A stretch of 64,000 nucleotides of DNA. Origin: Carnegiea gigantea (Eukaryota; Streptophyta; Magnoliopsida; Caryophyllales; Cactaceae). The notes beneath the pieces are model-generated. The model worked only from the letters and a program-made list of their open reading frames with translations. It was not told where the DNA came from and made no database searches. This document shows, one piece after another, positions 13,050 to 24,543 of the stretch. The stretch's first letter is position 1, and each line of letters begins with the position of its first letter. The position numbers and the translations under genes are program-made. The DNA is taken from the NCBI GenBank assembly GCA_029747015.1, contig JAKOGI010001963.1:40001-104000 (forward strand). Reading direction: 5' to 3'.

Positions 13050-16000
13050 CTAAACTCTACGAAGCCCTAGACTCAATGAATGTGCTTTGAAAGCATCTCT
13101 AGGAATCGGCTTAGTTAATGGATCAGCAATCGTCTTATTATTGGGTATGTACTTGATAGCAACCTCATTTGTCTTTATGGCATCTCGGACAAAGTGATAA
13201 CGCCTCTTGATATGCTTGGTCTTTCGATGGAACTTCGGACCTTTAGTGAACTGGATAGCAGCTGTATTGTCACATAACATCTCTATAGAATCATAAACTC
13301 TATGAGTGAGGTTGAGATCCTAGAGGAAACTCCTAAGCTGCATTACCTCATGCATGGCTAGGCTATATGCGACATACTCTACCTCAATGGTCGACAAAGC
13401 TATGCAGTCTTGCTTCTTACTGCACCATGATATGGCTCCCCCACCTAGGGTGAACACATATCATAAGGTTGACTTGGACTCATTTGGGTCACCACCCCAA
13501 TCGGCATCTAAATATCCTCTCAACTTGATATTTTGACCTTGATAGCATAAGACCAAGTCGGTTATACTACGAATGTAGCGCATGATTCTCTTAACGACTT
13601 GCCAATGAGCTTATCCTGAGTTGCTTTGGTAACGACTTACCAAACCAACCGCAAAGCAAATGTTCAGCCGTGTACATAACATGTTGTACATTAATCTTCC
13701 TAGGGCACTAGCGTAGGAGACATTGCTCATAGCCTCCTTTTCTCTATCTATTTTTGGGCATTGGCCGAGGCTTAAGGTTAAACTCTTCTCAACTGGAGTA
13801 TCTATGGGTTTGGAATAGTTCATGTGGAATAGTTCTAAGACTTTCTTGATATATGCCTCCTGGCTCATACCTAAAAGTTTCTTAGGACGATTCCTTATTA
13901 TTTTCATGCCTAGGATATATCTGGCTTCACCCATATCTTTCATGTCAAAGACAAAGGACAACCACTTCTTAGTGGCTTCAATCATCTTCAAATTGTTCCC
14001 AGCCAGTAGTATGTCGTCAACATATAGGGTAAGGAACATAATCCCCGTGGTTGATCTTTTGACATACACACAGTGGTCCTCCGAAACCATGGATAAGCCA
14101 AATGAAGTTATAGCTTCATGGAATCTTAAGTATCAAGATTTGAAAGACTGCTTAAGACTGTATATGGACCTTTTAAGATGACACACCTTGTCCTCTTGTC
14201 CCTTTGACACAAAGCCAATGGGTTGGTCCATATAGATCTCTTCGTCAAGGCTACCATTAAAGAAAGCAGTCTTTATGTCCATTTAAAACAACTTTAAGCC
14301 CGAATGGATGACCAGGGCTAGGAGTAGGTGAATAAAGGCAAATCTCACCACAGGAAAAAATGTCTCTTCATAGTCTACACCCTCAATTTGTGTAAACCCT
14401 TTCGCCACTAAATGGGCTTTGAACTTATCAATCGAACCATCTGCTAGTGTTTTACCTTGAAAACCTACTTGTTTCTAATAGACTTACACTGGGGTAGAAG
14501 ATCAACAAGTTCGTAAACCTTATTTCTTGCCATTAAGTCCATCTCATCCCTTATGGCATCTATCCATTCTTTGTGGTTTGGTGAGTCAATTGCCTCTTGA
14601 TAAAAGGTAGACTCGTCGACTTCTAAGGAGTGCATAGGAATATTTCTTCTTCGATTTGGAAATATTGTCGAAGAATTCTTCCACGCTCACTCATTCGAAG
14701 CCTGGGCCCTTTATTGTTTGTCTGCCTGGGTGAGGCATCCCTCCCCCTTTCTCTAAGAGGTGTGGGACCCTGAGTATGTGGAGAGTTGCTTCCACTATCC
14801 CTCTGAGGCGTGAGATCCCGAACATGTGAACTAACTGCATGTTCGGGAACTAGAGATTGAGCACGGACCTCACTCGTATGTTGACTTTCCTCATGTATAG
14901 GAGATCGAGGATGAATCTCATTCTCCTGGGCAGACAAGTCTCCCCCATTCCATTCGGGTATGGGAGGTATACCATCTTCGGTGACTTGATTAGAATTCAA
15001 ATTCTCCTCCTCACCGAATGATGGTTGGATGTTTTGTTGTAACTCAAACAGTTCGACATCCTTCTTAACTTCACCAATAGTCGGGAACTCATTCCCGAGA
15101 AAATCGACATTGCGGGAATCTATTTCTGTCATGCCACCATTTGGGTGTTCTCCGTACATCACATATCCTTTAGATCGTGCGGGATACTTAACGAACACCA
15201 TTTTGGTGGCTCTTGGACCAAGTTTTTCATGTTTATGGCTTGGGTTATGCACATGGCCGGCTGAACCCTATAGGCGTAAATGGTCTAAGGATGGCTTCTT
15301 ACTAAACCATAACTCATATGGTGTGGCAGGTACACTTTTGTTAGACATGCGGTTAAGAACGTAGGCTGCCGTAAGCAATGCATCCCTCCAAAAACTGATT
15401 GGGAGGTTAGGATGTGCCATCATTGACCTGACCATGTCAAGAATGTACGATTCCTGCATTCCGCAACACTGTTCTATAATGGAGTGCGTGGAATCGTTAG
15501 CGCATGGAATCGTTAGCTGTCTTTGTATACCTTTTTTCTCACAGAACTCCTTGAACATATCAAAGAGGTATTCACGACCTTGATCAGTTCGAAGGATCTT
15601 AACCCTATGTTTCAATTAAGTCTCCACTTTTGCTACGAAACGTTTGAACACATCAAGTGTCTCGTAGCGATGAGATAGTGGGTACACATACCCATATTGT
15701 GAATAATTGTCTATAAGAGTAATGAAATAGATAGCCCTATGTCGTGCTTTGACGTTCATGGGTCCGCATATGTCTGAGTGGATTAATTTTAAGGGACTAG
15801 ATGCTCTCGAGGCCTTACTAAAAGGCTTCATTGCTACCTTTCCAGCTACACATGACTCACACTTAGGCAACTTAACCCTAGTAAGTCGGTCTAGAAGACC
15901 TTCTATAACTAGCCTGTTTATCCTTGGCCCACATGGCCAAGTCTAGCATGCCACTTAACACATTTAGAATTGAAGTCAAAGTATGAAACATAAGCAGAGG

Positions 16001-16400
16001 ATATATTATTATAGTTATCATCCAAATCCAAAACAATGAAATCTCCTTTTAAGGTTGCTTAGCCAAATAAATTGGCATTATAGAACAAATCTAAACCGTC
16101 CGGACGAAAACCAAAAGCAAAACCTAATCTTACTAAAGAAACATAAGAAACTAAGAAGCATCGCATCCCCGGTGCATAGAGGGCATCATGAAGAAGCAGC
16201 TTATTTCCTTCCCGGAGTTTGAGTTAGTATGTTCCTACTCCAAAGACATCTTCTTCATTGCCGTTCCCCAGTAAGACAGTCCGTGAACGCACCAGGTAGC
16301 GATGAAACTCTACGAATCTAGCCATATCCTGAACTATGTGCTTTGTTGCCACCGTGTCTACAATCTATTGAGGAAGAGAGTTAGCAACGAATGCATGGGA
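13050..16400 (-). pseudogene. copia element 1 pol pseudogene (PR-INT-RT-RNase H)
   Basis: Read on the minus strand. The protease motif region is at 16341-16361, where the usual D-S/T-G-A reads DTVATKH, so the conserved Gly is lost. Integrase zinc and core segments follow at 15946-15268 (HSDICGPMNVKARH, then RTDQGREYLFDMFKEFCEKK). An INT-RT linker is at 15252-14623. A frameshifted RT covers 14620-13611 and keeps an intact YVDD box at about 14013-14024. RNase H ends at 13050 (MLCDNTAAIQFTKGPKFHRK, IADPLTKPIPRDAF). Nonsense codons and frameshifts separate most domains. The intact family product is a polyprotein that copies and integrates the element. This one cannot be made whole. Confidence 0.9.
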
Positions 16401-16409
16401 GCAAACATA

Positions 16410-17299
16410 TAATTCAGGAGTTTTGGTGGAAGAAGGTACCTTGGCTGGCTTAGGACAATCCCGAGCGAAGTGACCCTTTTTTCCACAGTTATAGCACTTC
16501 ACACGTGTCATATCCTTAGCTTCGTTGCCGTTGGCCTTATGCTTCTTGACAGTACCACCATTGGAGTGAGAGCCTTAAGGAGGACGAGGGCCCTTCTTAG
16601 GTTTCTTACCACGGTAAGGTTTCCTGCCCTTGGGGCCCGATCCTTTGGCAACGAATGCCATACTAGGAGGTGCATATAATTTTAAACACTCTTCTTCCAT
16701 TTCTAGGTGTTTGAAGATTGCCTCGAAGGTCTTGATGTGCTCACTGTGTGTCATGAATACTTTAAAACTCTTCGAATGTTCATTATCATTAGGAAGAGCC
16801 CTAATCACATTCAGGACCTGTTCTTCCTCAGAAACCTCTTGCCCTGCAGCCTTAAGGTGTCGAACCATAGCACTCATAGTTTGAAGGTGTTCAGAGCTAC
16901 TACGACTGGAGTCAATAGTATACTGCCTCCATTTCAGCTGCAAGGTACACAACCTTATAGCAGATGTCTGGCCGAATCTAACCTTAAGCTGTGTCCACAT
17001 TTTCTTAGCAGTGTGGAAGCGTCCAAACTCACCCAGGAGATCGTCCTGCATGTAAGACAGCATAGTGTAGCGTGTGGAACGATCGTGTTTGAACCATGCT
17101 TGGTATCCCTTTAGGTTTTCTTTGTACTACTCAGTGCAGTAATATCCCTACCTTATTCATCTTTTTCAGCCGGAGGAGCCATGAAGGAGGTCAAGAGGTC
17201 CAGCATGTCATCATTATTTAAATAGAACTGGACTTTCAGATGCCAGACATCGTAGTTCAAACCACCCAGTTTGTCATCAGATTGTATACAACCGATCAT
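16410..17299 (-). pseudogene. copia element 1 gag pseudogene
   Basis: The minus-strand start is near 17299 (MIGCIQSDDKLGGLNYDVW), a usual copia gag opening with the conserved Trp. A UBN2-type gag body follows (17063-16575; VRFGQTSAIRLCTLQLKWRQ, EEEQVLNVIRALPND), then a basic stretch and a CCHC zinc knuckle (CYNCGKKGHFARDCP) at about 16500-16450. A stop after the first ~50 codons (near 17155) and frame changes break it. Gag forms the virus-like particle in the cytoplasm. The protein is clearly related to the gag of copia element 2. Confidence 0.85.
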
Positions 17300-19448
17300 G
17301 TTTCTAGCTGCAATATCTGAAAGTATATACTTATTTGTTAGACATGTTGTTTTAATAATTAAATTATCAAGAAGACCCCATCATTCATAATATACATTCA
17401 AAAATTTCTCGAAACTCGTAATCATCAGGTACATTTACGAATTTTGGAGCTTCTTTAATTTAATTATTAACTTAACTTCATAGAATTTCCTTAAAGGTTT
17501 TGTTAAACTAATTAACATTTTAATTCAATGACTATCACGAAGATATTCACTTTTAATCACATAAATATATATCTACATAAGTTTTATGAAACTAATTCAT
17601 AAGAGGTGTTCTCAACAAACTTCTATAACATAAACTTATATTTAACTCTACTATTATTACAAAAATGGCAGCATGGAACATAAGCTTATGTTATATAAAA
17701 CTAATTCATATAATAATTTGTTAAAATAAATTTGACATATAACACATAGTTATATGAATACCTCTAAATTTCATATTTCATTACATAAACAATAATACGA
17801 AATAATCAACAATAATGATATAAACATGTGAAATAAACACATAACTATTTTCGGCATATAAAACTAACTTATACAGTTTATGAAAATAATTACGGACTAG
17901 CCCAGATCACGAATCAGGTTAAAAGGCCAAAATTAATCTTGCCTAAAAATAAATGGACTCATAAAATCGGGCATGAGATTCGAACTAAAAAAAATGAAAC
18001 AGAGGCAAAAAAAAAAAAAGCCCAACCCGAGGGGCCTTTTATAAGTGAGTACCACTCACTTACCCACCCCCTAACTAACCCTAAATGCCTCACTCTCTCT
18101 TTCTTACTTATATCCTCGGTTTCTCTCACCTCTAACTCTCTCTACCCTTGACTTCCCGAAATGAAGTCTCGCCCTTTCCCTTCAAGGTCCTCTCTGCCCA
18201 GAAAGCTCCCCCCTTCTCGGCTTACGTTGTTGGCACTGATGCCCTTCTCCTTCTGGGTATCCATGGATACCGAGAAGATCTGCCCATCACCAGATGATAA
18301 ACCCCTCTCACCAGATGATGAAACCCCCTTTTAACTCTTGATTTCCCTTCCCCGATCAAAACACGCGACATCATCGTATAGATCGGCCAAAAACGAGTCT
18401 AACGGCACGCCCCACGCGTCTAACGCACCTCTAAGGTGGTGGTGCATGGGGTCACGCACCTTCAAACGATGGTTTTGTTTGGCTTCTTTTAGGGCACTAC
18501 GTAGATCGGAGGCTATGGCGATGATTGGAGGAAAGTGGAAGCCAAGGTGGCCTCTGTCGGCGGCGCGTGATATACACACACCACCCCTCCTGCAGGTTTC
18601 TGATGGTATGGCTCGGTTCCCTTATTTCCATTTTCTACCCCTTCTTCCTCCCTTTTTTTTCCGTTTTAGGCGAGGTCGAGTTTCAGGCAGAGGGAGTTTA
18701 GGGTTAGGGTTTTGGATCTCGGTGATTAGGGTTCAGTCGAGTGGGGTTAGGTCTTTTTCAAAAAAAAAAAAATTCATTTCACAATTTAGCACTCAAGTCA
18801 AGTACGATTCTTTAAACATCATGATAGCATAACGCATACACATCCACAATCATACTAACTGGGCATAAGACATGAAATCATAAGACATGTTCCTCGAAAT
18901 CATGTTATGTCAGATGTTATGAGTGTTATGATTTAGCATAAGACATGTTATGGAAATCTAAACAATCATATTTGTAGAATAATAGCATGTTTAAGCATGA
19001 ATTTAAATCATGAGTTGTTAAACAATCATACTTGTAGACATAGATTTCACTGATTTCAATGAATCAGATTCATAGAAAGACTTAAACACTTTTAGTAATA
19101 CAAGGAATCATGCTTTCTAATTGCATAAATAATGATGGTTGATAAACTAATCCTGTTACTCGCACAATAATCTTGGCAGAATTAACACATAATCCCATAA
19201 TTTATATGAATTTACAAGCAATCTGAAAAAACATGATGTAGTTTGTATTTTGGGCATGTGTTCTTCGATTATTAGAACTAAAAATTCAATCTTTTAGTCA
19301 ATTTGAGATATCAGAATCAGAGAAGCATGTCATGAGTTGCGTAATTACAAAAATTAAACAACTAATTGCATAGCCATATTTAAAGAATCAAGCATGCTTA
19401 CGATTCAAATCATTCAACGCATTAGACGGGACTAAATCCAATCAGTTT
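17300..19448 (-). other. 5' leader of copia element 1
   Basis: About 2.1 kb between the PBS and gag, unusually long. Its ends are AT-rich and non-coding. The middle (17940-18760) is a GC-richer module with gene-like features on the opposite (plus) strand, listed separately. Confidence 0.7.
17940..18760 (+). other. Antisense gene-like module in the copia 1 leader
   Basis: This block runs opposite to the element. It has a TATA-like TTTATAAG at 18037-18044, a CT-rich leader (about 18088-18150), and an ATG at 18161 opening a 57-codon frame. That frame has a hydrophobic stretch (LTLLALMPFSFW) followed by repeated SPDD motifs. A second part (about 18490-18610) matches the complement of about 22400-22500 in copia element 2, for example around TAGATCGG and the GTCGGCGGCGCGTG/GGTGGCGGCACGTG phrases. 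I do not recognise the protein. It may be a captured gene fragment or an element-encoded antisense transcript. No function is claimed. Confidence 0.45.
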
Positions 19449-19461
19449 GGCTCTGATACCA
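19449..19461 (-). promoter_or_regulatory. Primer-binding site of copia element 1 (tRNA-iMet)
   Basis: The complement reads TGGTATCAGAGCC, the standard plant initiator-tRNA-Met primer site. It lies one base inside the 5' LTR (19463-19769). Confidence 0.95.
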
Positions 19462-19462
19462 C

Positions 19463-19769
19463 TGTTAGACAAGATAGAACTGACCTGGATGCGAAAACAA
19501 CTGTCAGGAGTAGTCCACGTAGATCTGAATATGAAGCGGCTACTAGAGTCGCCTTAGGAATGCCCACGTCCTAAACCCGAAAGCCCAGCATCGATGGTAC
19601 GGTACCCCTGAGGGAGAGTAAAGAGAGTGTGTGAGATCTGAGTGTTATACGTATGTACTTATGGCTGACCCCCTAAGCCCCCTTTAATAGGTTATGGGGG
19701 CAGCTATGTTTGTTACCCTAGATAATACTAAGTGGCCGTCGGGCCTAACTAAATAGGTCCGGTTAACCA
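19463..19769 (-). repeat. 5' LTR of copia element 1
   Basis: Homologous to 11770-12075 with scattered substitutions. The outer edge reads GGTTAACCA where the other LTR reads GGTTAACA. The R/U5-like part (TTCGGGTTTAGGAC..GCGACTCTAGTAG on the minus strand) resembles that of the copia 2 LTR, while the U3 parts do not. Confidence 0.9.
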
Positions 19770-20186
19770 ATAAAGAAGCTGTAAATCCAAGAAATGCCTC
19801 TTTTTCTCTTTATTGCTCCGTCTTCATTACCTTTTTCTCTCTCTCTCTTTCTACTAGGCATGTACCCAAAAATCTTTATTCTTAATTCTTCATTCTTTGC
19901 AGATAGAAGAACTTGAATCCACGCATGCTAAAAAAAATCAAATTGTGGATGCGATGGGATCTGTCCCAACATTGAGCCTATGCCCATCAGTTCCAAACTC
20001 ATTGAATCCCAGCCAACAAGGAGCCTGCACCGCCGGCGGTGTTCTAGTTGGTGTGGGTGGCCATGGTATCAACAGAGAGGTGTCTAATAAGCAACAGTGG
20101 TAGCCATGGTGTAGTGTTTCTCTCTCCGCTTTTCTCTAGGTTGTGAGAGAACAGTGACGAACATGGGCAAAAATTATTTTTTAGAT
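19770..20186. other. Spacer without recognised gene
   Basis: A CT-rich stretch (about 19800-19855) precedes a 68-codon plus-strand frame (19897-20103) with no family resemblance and no visible motif. I see no support for a real gene. Confidence 0.4.
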
Positions 20187-20405
20187 TTATTTGTTTATTT
20201 TTTTGATAAATAAGTTGATTCCTAAAGGATGGGGACTTGAAATCCCCCAAGGAGGGAAGGGTTCAAGTTCCTTGATTTTGGAAGGGACTTGAAACCTCCA
20301 TATTTCAAGTTCTTTACCTCAAAAACTCTCACCAAAGACAAAGTAAGGGACTCGAAATTTGGAGGTTTCAAGTTCCATTCCTTTTCTTCTCATCAAACAG
20401 ACGCC
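20187..20405. mobile_element. Hairpin-forming MITE-like element
   Basis: A nearly perfect inverted repeat, 20284-20317 against 20343-20376 (29 of 34 positions pair; loop 25 nt), is built around GGACTTGAAACCTCC. Outer edges reading TGTTT..TTGATAAATAAG (about 20187) and, on the complement, CTGTTTGATGAGAAG (about 20403) look like terminal repeats. It sits exactly where the LINE fragment at 20407 stops, so it may have inserted into the LINE. No protein is encoded. The superfamily is unknown. Confidence 0.5.
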
Positions 20406-20406
20406 A

Positions 20407-20900
20407 AATCCCAACTTCTTGATCATACTCTTTAGAAACAGCCATTCGATAAGGTCCTAGGCTTTGTTCATATCTTGTCTTATCGCACAGTTATCATATC
20501 TCCATTTAATTTTCCTCTTCAAAAGGTGAAATACATTAAAGGCAATCAAAGCATTGTCGATGGATTTCCTTTTAGGAACAAAGGCTATTTGTTGTTCGCA
20601 GGTGATACCTCAGAGGTACTTCTCAAGCCTATTTTGCAAGTGCTTTGGAGCAGACCTTATAAAGAACTAAGCCTCGCATACACTTACAGGATAGCATTGT
20701 GTAATAAGCATTGGCTCACTTACCTCCGGGATTAAAGAATTGTAATTTTTTGTTAATCCTTTCCAAATCAAAACCTCCATCCTAGCACTCTGTGAAAAAT
20801 TTAGTTACGTCATCACATGGTACATCCCAAAATGTTTTGTAGAAGAGGCCATAAAGGTCGTCTTGTCTAGAGACCTTTGTTTGGCTATATCATATGCAGG
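20407..20900 (-). pseudogene. LINE (L1-type) ORF2 fragment: RT N-terminal part
   Basis: Minus-strand translation over three frames follows the start of the L1 reverse transcriptase. It gives GLFYKTFWDVPCDDVT (about 20850), NYNSLIPEVSEPMLITQCYP (about 20750), APKHLQNRLEKYL, then IAFVPKRKSIDNALIAFNVF (about 20570) and LKSMIKKLGF (about 20415). These match the usual PDGF..FWDVVGDDV, LIPKV.NP, LANRLK, SAFVPGR.I.DN.L.A and KLGF landmarks. Stops and shifts are frequent. It ends at the hairpin MITE, before the FADD box. With 9790-10925 it may represent a single insertion later split. Confidence 0.75.
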
Positions 20901-21587
20901 GCAACTTCCATATTTGATTTGGTTTGATTTCTATTCAAGGTTGATGTGATTTTTAACTTTTCTCTCTAAGTCCTTAAAGGCTTTGTCCATGATTGTTCTT
21001 ATATGTCCTTAATTGTTAATTTTTTATCTTTTTTACAAAGATATATACTTCCAAAATACAAAATTACATTCGTTTAAAAATTTGAAAAAAAATAATTGGA
21101 TTTAAATAGTGTTGGAGTTGAATTTTTAATATAAAATACCACCTGACAAATGAACACTGAAATCCGAACTATTGACTATTTTATTATTTGCAAGGAAATG
21201 TAAATATCAATTTTACCCAATACATTTTTTAGGCTCTCATTGCCTCGAACGCATAAAAACAAATAACATGCCATGCCAAAAAAAGGGAAAAGGGTAGAGG
21301 TTGTGCATGGCCTAGCACGTTTGAGGTCATTTTGAGCATGATGGACCCTAATCCATCAAATAGGTGCTGTAAAATACAAATACCCTAGAAAGATGGGGAA
21401 AAACTTTTAGCTCACTATAGCCCATTAAGCACAAAGTGCAAAGAAATTCTACATTCTGAAGTTTAGAGCCATGAATAGAAAGGGGAAAAATTACTAAAGA
21501 AAGAAGGAGAGGGTGGTGAGAATAAGAGACTCATTTCCCATTTATTTGAGGTCAGGCTAGATTCAAACACAAGCCTTTATTGATGGA
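20901..21587. other. Spacer without recognised feature
   Basis: AT-rich. It could include more of the LINE upstream of the RT, but I cannot align any protein with confidence. It ends at the ATGGA target site of copia element 2 (21583-21587). Confidence 0.5.
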
Positions 21588-21958
21588 TGTTGATTAGTAA
21601 CTATTACAATAATGAGCCATAAATCTCAGAATTGATTCAGCTGTTATAAAACAGATTAATTCTGTATTAATCAGTAATAATCAGGCATAAAATTCTCTAC
21701 TGTATAAGGCTATATGCCACTATGAAAAGGGGGTGTGAATCAGGGAATGACATAGCAACAAGTAAGAATTAATCAACTCCCCAGATCTAATCTACTCTCT
21801 AACCTTTCCCTCACATTACCTAACCATATTTGAAGGTTCGGGTTTTGGAGCATGAATTGCGGGTGACTCTAGTGGCCACTATAATCATGGGTAGCAATCA
21901 GAAGGCGTAAAGATGCAGGTTTAATTTTCACAACCAAGGTAGCCTCTATATACTAATA
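21588..21958 (+). repeat. 5' LTR of copia element 2
   Basis: Starts TGTTGATTAG and ends CTAATA, where the 3' LTR has CAACA. Homologous over its length to 28568-28931. Confidence 0.92.
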
Positions 21959-21960
21959 CT

Positions 21961-21973
21961 TGTATCAGAGCCA
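21961..21973 (+). promoter_or_regulatory. Primer-binding site of copia element 2 (tRNA-iMet)
   Basis: Reads TGTATCAGAGCCA, one base off the usual TGGTATCAGAGC, immediately inside the 5' LTR. Confidence 0.85.
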
Positions 21974-22259
21974 CACCTTTATGATGCTAGCCCCGAAATT
22001 ACATGCTCATAAATATATGCACGAATGCTATAAAGCTATACTGTATGTTTATGCAAATATGATACTAATTTGCTGATATTAATATGCCAAGATTAAAATG
22101 CTCAATCATATAAATCTGTTTCTATGTTAAACTTTTTCAAAGTTTTGAAATTATACTCGTTTAACTACATTATATGACACTTGAATTCATATTTCATTCT
22201 GATAATAATTTTAATATGCATAATTTCGTGGCCAAATTATGCTCATCTGCCTCGCAGAT

Positions 22260-22970
22260 CTGGGACATAAACGCCTATTAAACCTCCTCTTTTTAGATCT
22301 CGCCATACCCCAGAAACCCCACGGACTCAGAATACAAACAAAAAAAAGGAAAAAGGAGGTGAAACTTACTTAGAACCCATCAACACCACCGGGAGGGGCC
22401 AAGCGTGTGAGCCACGTGCCGCCACCAAGAACCTTTGTTTGGTGTTTTCTTCCTCCCATTGTCCCTAAAGCTCGCCGATCTATCCATTCTCGGCGTAAAA
22501 ACAATAGAGAAACGCCCATAAGGCCACGCATGTACATCACAAACTGCCGAGGAGGTGGCGCTTTAAGCATGTAGATGGCCTCCGGCGATTAGTCGGCAAC
22601 CGATCTATACCTTGGCAGTGGTGGTTTTACTGATGAGTGGGTAGACGAAGCCCGTGGGGCTTTTATGGTCAGTGATAGGTGGTAGTTTTTCCTCATCTGG
22701 GTTTGGTGGTGCTCTTGGTTGTTAATTAAGACCAAGGAAGAGGGCTGAAGCTCGGATGGTGGTCTTGGTTGTGGACTGAGACGGAGGGGATGAACCAGGA
22801 ACCATTAGGGCTTGGTCGAGACAGAGAGAGGGTAAGGCGAGAATTAGGAAGCAGAGACAGAATGCCTTCAAGGGTTAGAGAGAGAGACTTCTGAATGTAG
22901 AGAGAGGGAGAGTTGAAGAACCTAGATTGATGAGGTCGAAAAAAGGATTGGGTTCTCCAGTTTAAATGAG
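22260..22970 (-). other. Antisense gene-like module in the copia 2 leader
   Basis: A GC-richer block between PBS and gag, oriented opposite to the element. On the minus strand it begins with TTTAAA (about 22964), passes a CT-rich leader (complement of about 22860-22930), and holds a 66-codon frame (22570-22370) rich in Arg/Gly/Pro with no recognised domain. Parts are homologous to the antisense module in copia element 1, which lies at the equivalent place in that element. I do not recognise a product. Strand-specific expression data would be needed to call a gene. Confidence 0.4.
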
Positions 22971-23593
22971 CCCTGTTTTAAAATTTTTTCTCGGTTAAAA
23001 TTTAAAAGTAGGGCTTGTTATTTAATTAAACTTATAACTGTGGTTAGAGCTTGTTAATTATTAAGATAACACAAGTTCAAATAAATTGAGGCATATTGTT
23101 AATTCTTAAAATGAATTTAATATCAAATTAGTTTTGATTTTGATTGTATGAACTTAATATTGTAGCATTAATATGTTTAATGTAAAAAGTATTTATCACA
23201 TGCTCATTTGACATATAAATTTGTCTTATATCTCAAACGACATGATATGGTGTTGAGTTAATTATTATGGATGCAATATGAATTAGTTTCATATATGTGT
23301 ATAAGTTTAAGGGAAAAAATCAAAATGTAAATTAGTTTTACATGGATTGAAAAATGTCTATGTGATATTTAAATAAATGTTATTTTGATTAAAATTTTAA
23401 TTGTGGTCCATAACAATGAGTTCTTATGGAAATATTGTAATTAAATTATTTAAATTTCTGGTTCATGCTTTTATGAGATGAGTATGAGCTTAGCAGAATT
23501 TTCGATCATATGACATGAATGATGAATTTTTTTTAATTTAATTACTTAAGAAATATGTGTCATACGTTTGTCTTTTAATGCATACTTATAGAT

Positions 23594-24543
23594 ATGGCAA
23601 CTAACAACGTAATGATCAGTGAATTGCCCACTAGTCAAAAGTTAGATGAGTCTAACTATGACATGTGGAAACGGAAGATTCGGCATCTTCTGAACGAAAG
23701 AGTCCTGTTTGGAACTCTTAACGGTAGTTAAGTTTCCACCATCTAACAAGGACAAAGATGGCAAGCTAATTGATACTACTACTGTTCAGTATAAAGAAAA
23801 CTTGCAGGCCTACTAAGACTAGTCCAACAAGGATCAAAGAGCATGCTTTACTATGTTGTACTGTATGCACGATGACCTGATTGCAGAATTTGAGATGTGT
23901 CTCGTGGCTAAGGACATATGGGCCCAACTCAAAATTCGTTTTGGACAAACATTCGAAACAAGGCTTCGTACCTTGCAACTGAAATGGATGCAGTACAAAA
24001 CAGATTATAATCATATCATGGCTGAGTATTTACGAGTCATGAGTGGCATAATTTATAATCTCAAGGCTACTGGTAAAGAAATTTTTAAGGGGGAGCAAGT
24101 CCTGAATATGATTTCTGCTCTCCCTGATGAACCTGACAATTGGAATCGTGTAAAGGTGGTCTTGACTCATTCTGAGCATTTATTCGCTGAGATCCAAAGC
24201 CACCTTAGCATGGAGGAGGAGGGCCTGAAAATGTTCGGTACTCCTCGTGTAGCTCTTACTACCAAGGGAAATAGGCCCAGAGGTAATAAGATAATCAAGC
24301 TCGGCAGGCCAAGAAAGGTTCACGACCCCCTCAAAAAGGTAGGCCGAAGGTTGTGTTTGCTAAGAAGAAAAGGTCCAAAGGTAATGGACAGAAAAACATG
24401 GCATGTGTGAAGTGCTATAATTGTGGTAAGAAAGGTCATTATGCTCAGGATTGTCCCGAGCCTCAAAAGATACCTTTTTTCACTTATTCTCCTGAATTAT
24501 ATGTATGTTCTCATGCATTAATTGCTAATTCTTTTCCTAATTA
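23594..24543 (+). pseudogene. copia element 2 gag pseudogene
   Basis: Starts at 23594 (MATNNVMISELPTSQKLDES) with the NYDMWKRKIRHLL block. After a stop near 23729 it continues in another frame from 23853 through the UBN2 body (IRFGQTFETRLRTLQLKWMQ, GEQVLNMISALPDEP). The CCHC knuckle CYNCGKKGHYAQDCPEP lies at about 24412-24462, after one more frame change. Gag packages the RNA. This copy is broken in at least two places. Residues match the gag of copia element 1 throughout. Confidence 0.85.

Larger units (their letters stand above)
11770..19769 (-). mobile_element. Ty1/copia LTR retrotransposon 1 (minus strand)
   Basis: Two similar LTRs of about 306 bp (11770-12075 and 19463-19769) bracket minus-strand gag and pol remains. 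A primer-binding site complementary to initiator tRNA-Met lies just inside the right-hand (5') LTR. The domain order protease, integrase, RT, RNase H is that of Ty1/copia. The flanking bases (aaaaa on the left, ataaa on the right) make only a poor target-site duplication. The internal region closely resembles that of copia element 2 on the other strand, including 3' non-coding sequence, so the two belong to one family. All coding parts are broken. Confidence 0.9.

Noticed and set aside
11765..19774. Target-site duplication for copia element 1
   Set aside because: Flanks aaaaa and ataaa are low-complexity and not identical, so the duplication is not claimed.
19897..20103. 68-codon plus-strand frame
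   Set aside because: No motif, no homology recognised and no context. It could be chance.
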